Below, piece by piece: positions 61,801 through 64,000 of a stretch of DNA of 64,000 nt (position 1 is its first letter; each line of letters starts with the position of its first letter). The notes beneath the pieces are model-generated. The model had not been told where the DNA came from. It worked only from the letters and a program-made list of their open reading frames with translations, and made no database searches. Source of the stretch: Onchocerca lupi (taxonomy: Eukaryota > Nematoda > Chromadorea > Rhabditida > Onchocercidae). Position numbers and translations under genes: made by a program. The stretch is taken from positions 1 to 64,000 of the forward strand of contig JAOVVO010000415.1 of the NCBI GenBank assembly GCA_028564675.1. The letters are read 5' to 3'.

Positions 61801-64000
61801 ATGTCGTAAATCAGAAAACACGTTGAGCCAATCAAGACTGACGTCAGATTTCGCCAATATGAGCTCTGAAGTTTACAATTTAAATTTTGATTGAAAATCG
61901 AAATAATTTTCATTCGTCAATTTTGATTTTCGCTACTTTTTCAAAGCCCATTTTGATCTTTTTTCAATTTAGTTAAATCAAAAAAAGATTGAGGAAAAAT
62001 TTTAATAATAAAAAGATTAACGAAGAATTAATTTGGATTGCATTGATAAATGCAATTATCTAAAAATGATTGAACTTTTAGACTGGATCGTATTTACAGG
62101 CTAAAGAAAACTGCTTATTATAAAATGGCATTCATTCTCTTGCAGCAAAATCAAGAACATTTGTTAATTTCAAAAGTTAGGCTTACCAAACTATTTCTAG
62201 ACGTATCATCGATTAGATGTTCACCAGTAAAGATAAGCCAGAAGCTAAATAATATGGTGTAGAATAGACCTTGCCTAATATCACCAATAAGAAGCATAAA
62301 TGGCGCTCGGAACCATAGTGATATCCACTCCAATGGAACTGAAATTTCAGAATTTTAAATTCTAAGATTAGAAATCAGAAACTTTGAAAACAATATTGCT
62401 GCAGTAATCGAAACATTAAAAAAGCGTAGCTATTTTGATATTCCCATACGATAAAACATCTCGAAAATTCTTATCAGGCCGGAAGTGATATCTGGATACG
62501 GCATAAAGATGGATGTTGGTAATTTTAAGCAAGTTAAAGAGATTACTATCATACACTGATGATCAGTAATTCTGATAAATCTTGAGATATTCTAATTTCC
62601 CTCACATATCTGTAATACAATTCTTTATATTAAATTTAAAACGTTTGTTTGACAGAAGACATACAATCCAGAATTGCCAAACTGATTCCTAAGGCCATAA
62701 TCGCTTTTTCCAGCAAATAAGAATTTCGATTTAGTGCCGCAATACGTTTCCAATACCAAATAACGGCAATCGTAACCAATGGAGAAACCATCGTTTTCAT
62801 AAATAGCCAAATAGCTGTGAATCCGCCATTTTGGTGGATGGCCTTTGAAAAACAAGATTCTTTTTTTTTTTTTTCTCAAAATCTAATAAACAAATGGGTA
62901 GATAGTAAGTAGTCAATAAACAAATTGTTGAAACATTTAAAGATCAAATGTCAATATATAAATTCTCGGAGCACTGGAATGATAAAACGACTAAGTACTA
63001 AGTTTTACTCACAATGATTCGTAAATCATTGATCCTTCCAATGGCGCAGTTGGGTGCTTTTGGCTTTGTTTGACAAAGAATTTGATTAACCGGTAAACGG
63101 ATATTAATCAAATAGAACGGATATGGATTGGAGCCAAGTTCGAATAAATCCAAAGATGCGCAATTGTAAAGATGACCTTCAAGTTTCTGAAATTTAATTA
63201 ATTAAATGAGTTACCGATCAGATAATGATAAATGGTAAATATTTCAGTAAGCAAACGATTAGGTAGGCAAATAAACTGTTGAACTAATAAGTAAATACAT
63301 ATTAATCTTGAGAGTGAATAGATTTAAACTCAAATATTTAGCATCATGAATATGCCTACATAAATTATTACAATAATTTGCTGCAGTTTCTACTGCATGG
63401 CAATGTTTTACAGTAACTCTCTCCAATTTCTATGTATGATAAGAACTATCTTACATAAAATATTGATAAAGTGAACAATCAAGTTTTACATTATCGGGTA
63501 TATTGCATTCGAGCATTCTAGTTGTATTCGTGGCGATAAGCTCATGCCATTGATCTGGTGGATCGGTGCGCGTTTTATAACCGAGTCTAACTTCAAGTTG
63601 CAATGCTGCACTTGTAGCTAAAATATAGCCAACTTAGATTAAAAATAAGTAAGTAGTCGGCAAATTAAGTTTGATCATTGATTATACTTGGTGATTAATA
63701 TTTATGATTCATTACAAATGATGATGGATTGATTGATGACAGGAAAATGTTAAATGACAAAAGGTGAATGAAGAAGGAGAGCAAAGGATCAATTTTCCGA
63801 AAAGAATACAGAAACACGAAGTTATTTTAAAGAAATATTTGAGTCTGTCGAATCCTTTGAACCAACTATTTCACTTATTATTATATGCCAGGAAAATTGA
63901 TCAATCTGCATTATCGAGAAGAAACGTGTATCAGAAACTTCAAATTATTTTGTAATTATAGTACTTGATTAGTACAGGCAAAGAATAAGATATTCAGGAA
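58868..64000 (-). CDS. mig-14: Wntless / MIG-14 Wnt-cargo receptor, partial (N-terminus beyond window)
   Basis: Multi-pass receptor that carries lipid-modified Wnts from Golgi to cell surface and is recycled by retromer. Exons seen, 5'->3': 63490-63617, 63013-63186, 62665-62842, 62187-62338, 61728-61865, 61391-61531, 59940-60029, 59369-59528, 58868-58959. Matches to known Wntless are strong and colinear: FYLINIRLPVNQ, AIHQNGGFTAIW, FPLEWISLWF, LLIGDIRQGLFYTILFSFWL, GEHLIDD, DMAERGMQLLNPFFSIWSSE, IYRFKFLMFFTLICAAST, SAFFTGTFGMWNIYVLLLLA, MYAPSHKQYG. The tail ends EPTESSALTTFMKAATTE. Phases agree at all junctions. The 61391-61531 exon's acceptor lies in a tandem plus inverted duplication. Upstream of 63617 no exon is recognisable before the window end, so roughly the first 130 residues are missing. 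Confidence 0.95.
59281..59360. repeat. Degenerate TAA/AAT repeat in Wntless intron
   Basis: Run of ATAATA and TAATAA units interrupted by single substitutions, directly downstream (on the minus strand) of the exon 59369-59528. Confidence 0.85.
59828..59884. repeat. 22-bp direct repeat with internal palindrome
   Basis: Copies at 59828-59849 and 59863-59884 are identical and each contains CAGATaaatAATCTG-like dyad symmetry. Intronic, between Wntless exons 59369-59528 and 59940-60029. Confidence 0.88.
61507..61650. repeat. Tandem plus inverted duplication across a Wntless 3' splice site
   Basis: A unit of 39-40 bp containing the TTTCAG acceptor and the first codons of exon 61391-61531 occurs at about 61507-61546, again directly at about 61547-61585, and in inverted form at about 61612-61650 (a 20-base perfect match to 61546-61565). 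A short 9-bp hairpin (61585-61593 / 61601-61609) sits in the middle. The outer copies can pair with each other in the pre-mRNA. Confidence 0.9.

Noticed and set aside
1..64000. tRNA, rRNA, CRISPR array or bacterial operon
   Set aside because: I looked for the T-loop GGTTCGAATCC-type motif and for spaced repeats and found none; all gene structure is eukaryotic.

Overview
This is eukaryotic DNA from a nematode. It is AT-rich with long homopolymer runs, and its genes are split into many short exons with GT..AG introns whose acceptors follow TTTCAG or TTTTAG. The gene set (RIC1, Wntless/MIG-14, a histidine acid phosphatase, a SUMO-protease-like peptidase, a very long zinc-finger/BTB protein) is animal. 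A clade III (filarial-type) worm is my inference from composition and intron style and is not proven here.

Layout. 1-0.12 kb is a TTA microsatellite. 1.05-18.3 kb (+) is a 32-exon gene for a protein of about 1,800 residues with seven C2HC/C2H2 zinc fingers, Gln-rich linkers and a C-terminal BTB domain; a possible further terminal exon lies at 20.19 kb. 22.5-25.7 kb (-) is a decayed SLC7-type amino-acid transporter with nonsense codons and frameshifts between otherwise intact exons. 25.7-33.1 kb has no gene I can support. 33.1-45.0 kb (-) is a complete RIC1 homologue with 31 modelled exons (about 1,439 aa). 46.65-51.14 kb (+) is a complete secreted histidine acid phosphatase (408 aa), divergent from RIC1 across about 1.7 kb. 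53.96-57.50 kb (+) is a compact ULP/SENP cysteine peptidase (303 aa). 58.87 kb to the window end (-) is Wntless/MIG-14, convergent with the peptidase and lacking its N-terminal exons, which lie beyond the window.

How genes relate. Nothing indicates an operon. RIC1 (Golgi Rab6 exchange factor subunit) and Wntless (Wnt cargo receptor cycling through the Golgi) both act in Golgi/endosome traffic, but they are separate genes. The splice models for the five live genes were built by hand; intron phases agree at every junction I used and each total is divisible by three.

Most notable for follow-up: the transporter pseudogene; a tandem plus inverted duplication over a 3' splice site of Wntless; a frame-preserving candidate cassette exon inside zinc finger 4; a stop codon overlapping a splice donor at the end of the BTB gene; and several long hairpins or palindromes in introns and intergenic DNA.
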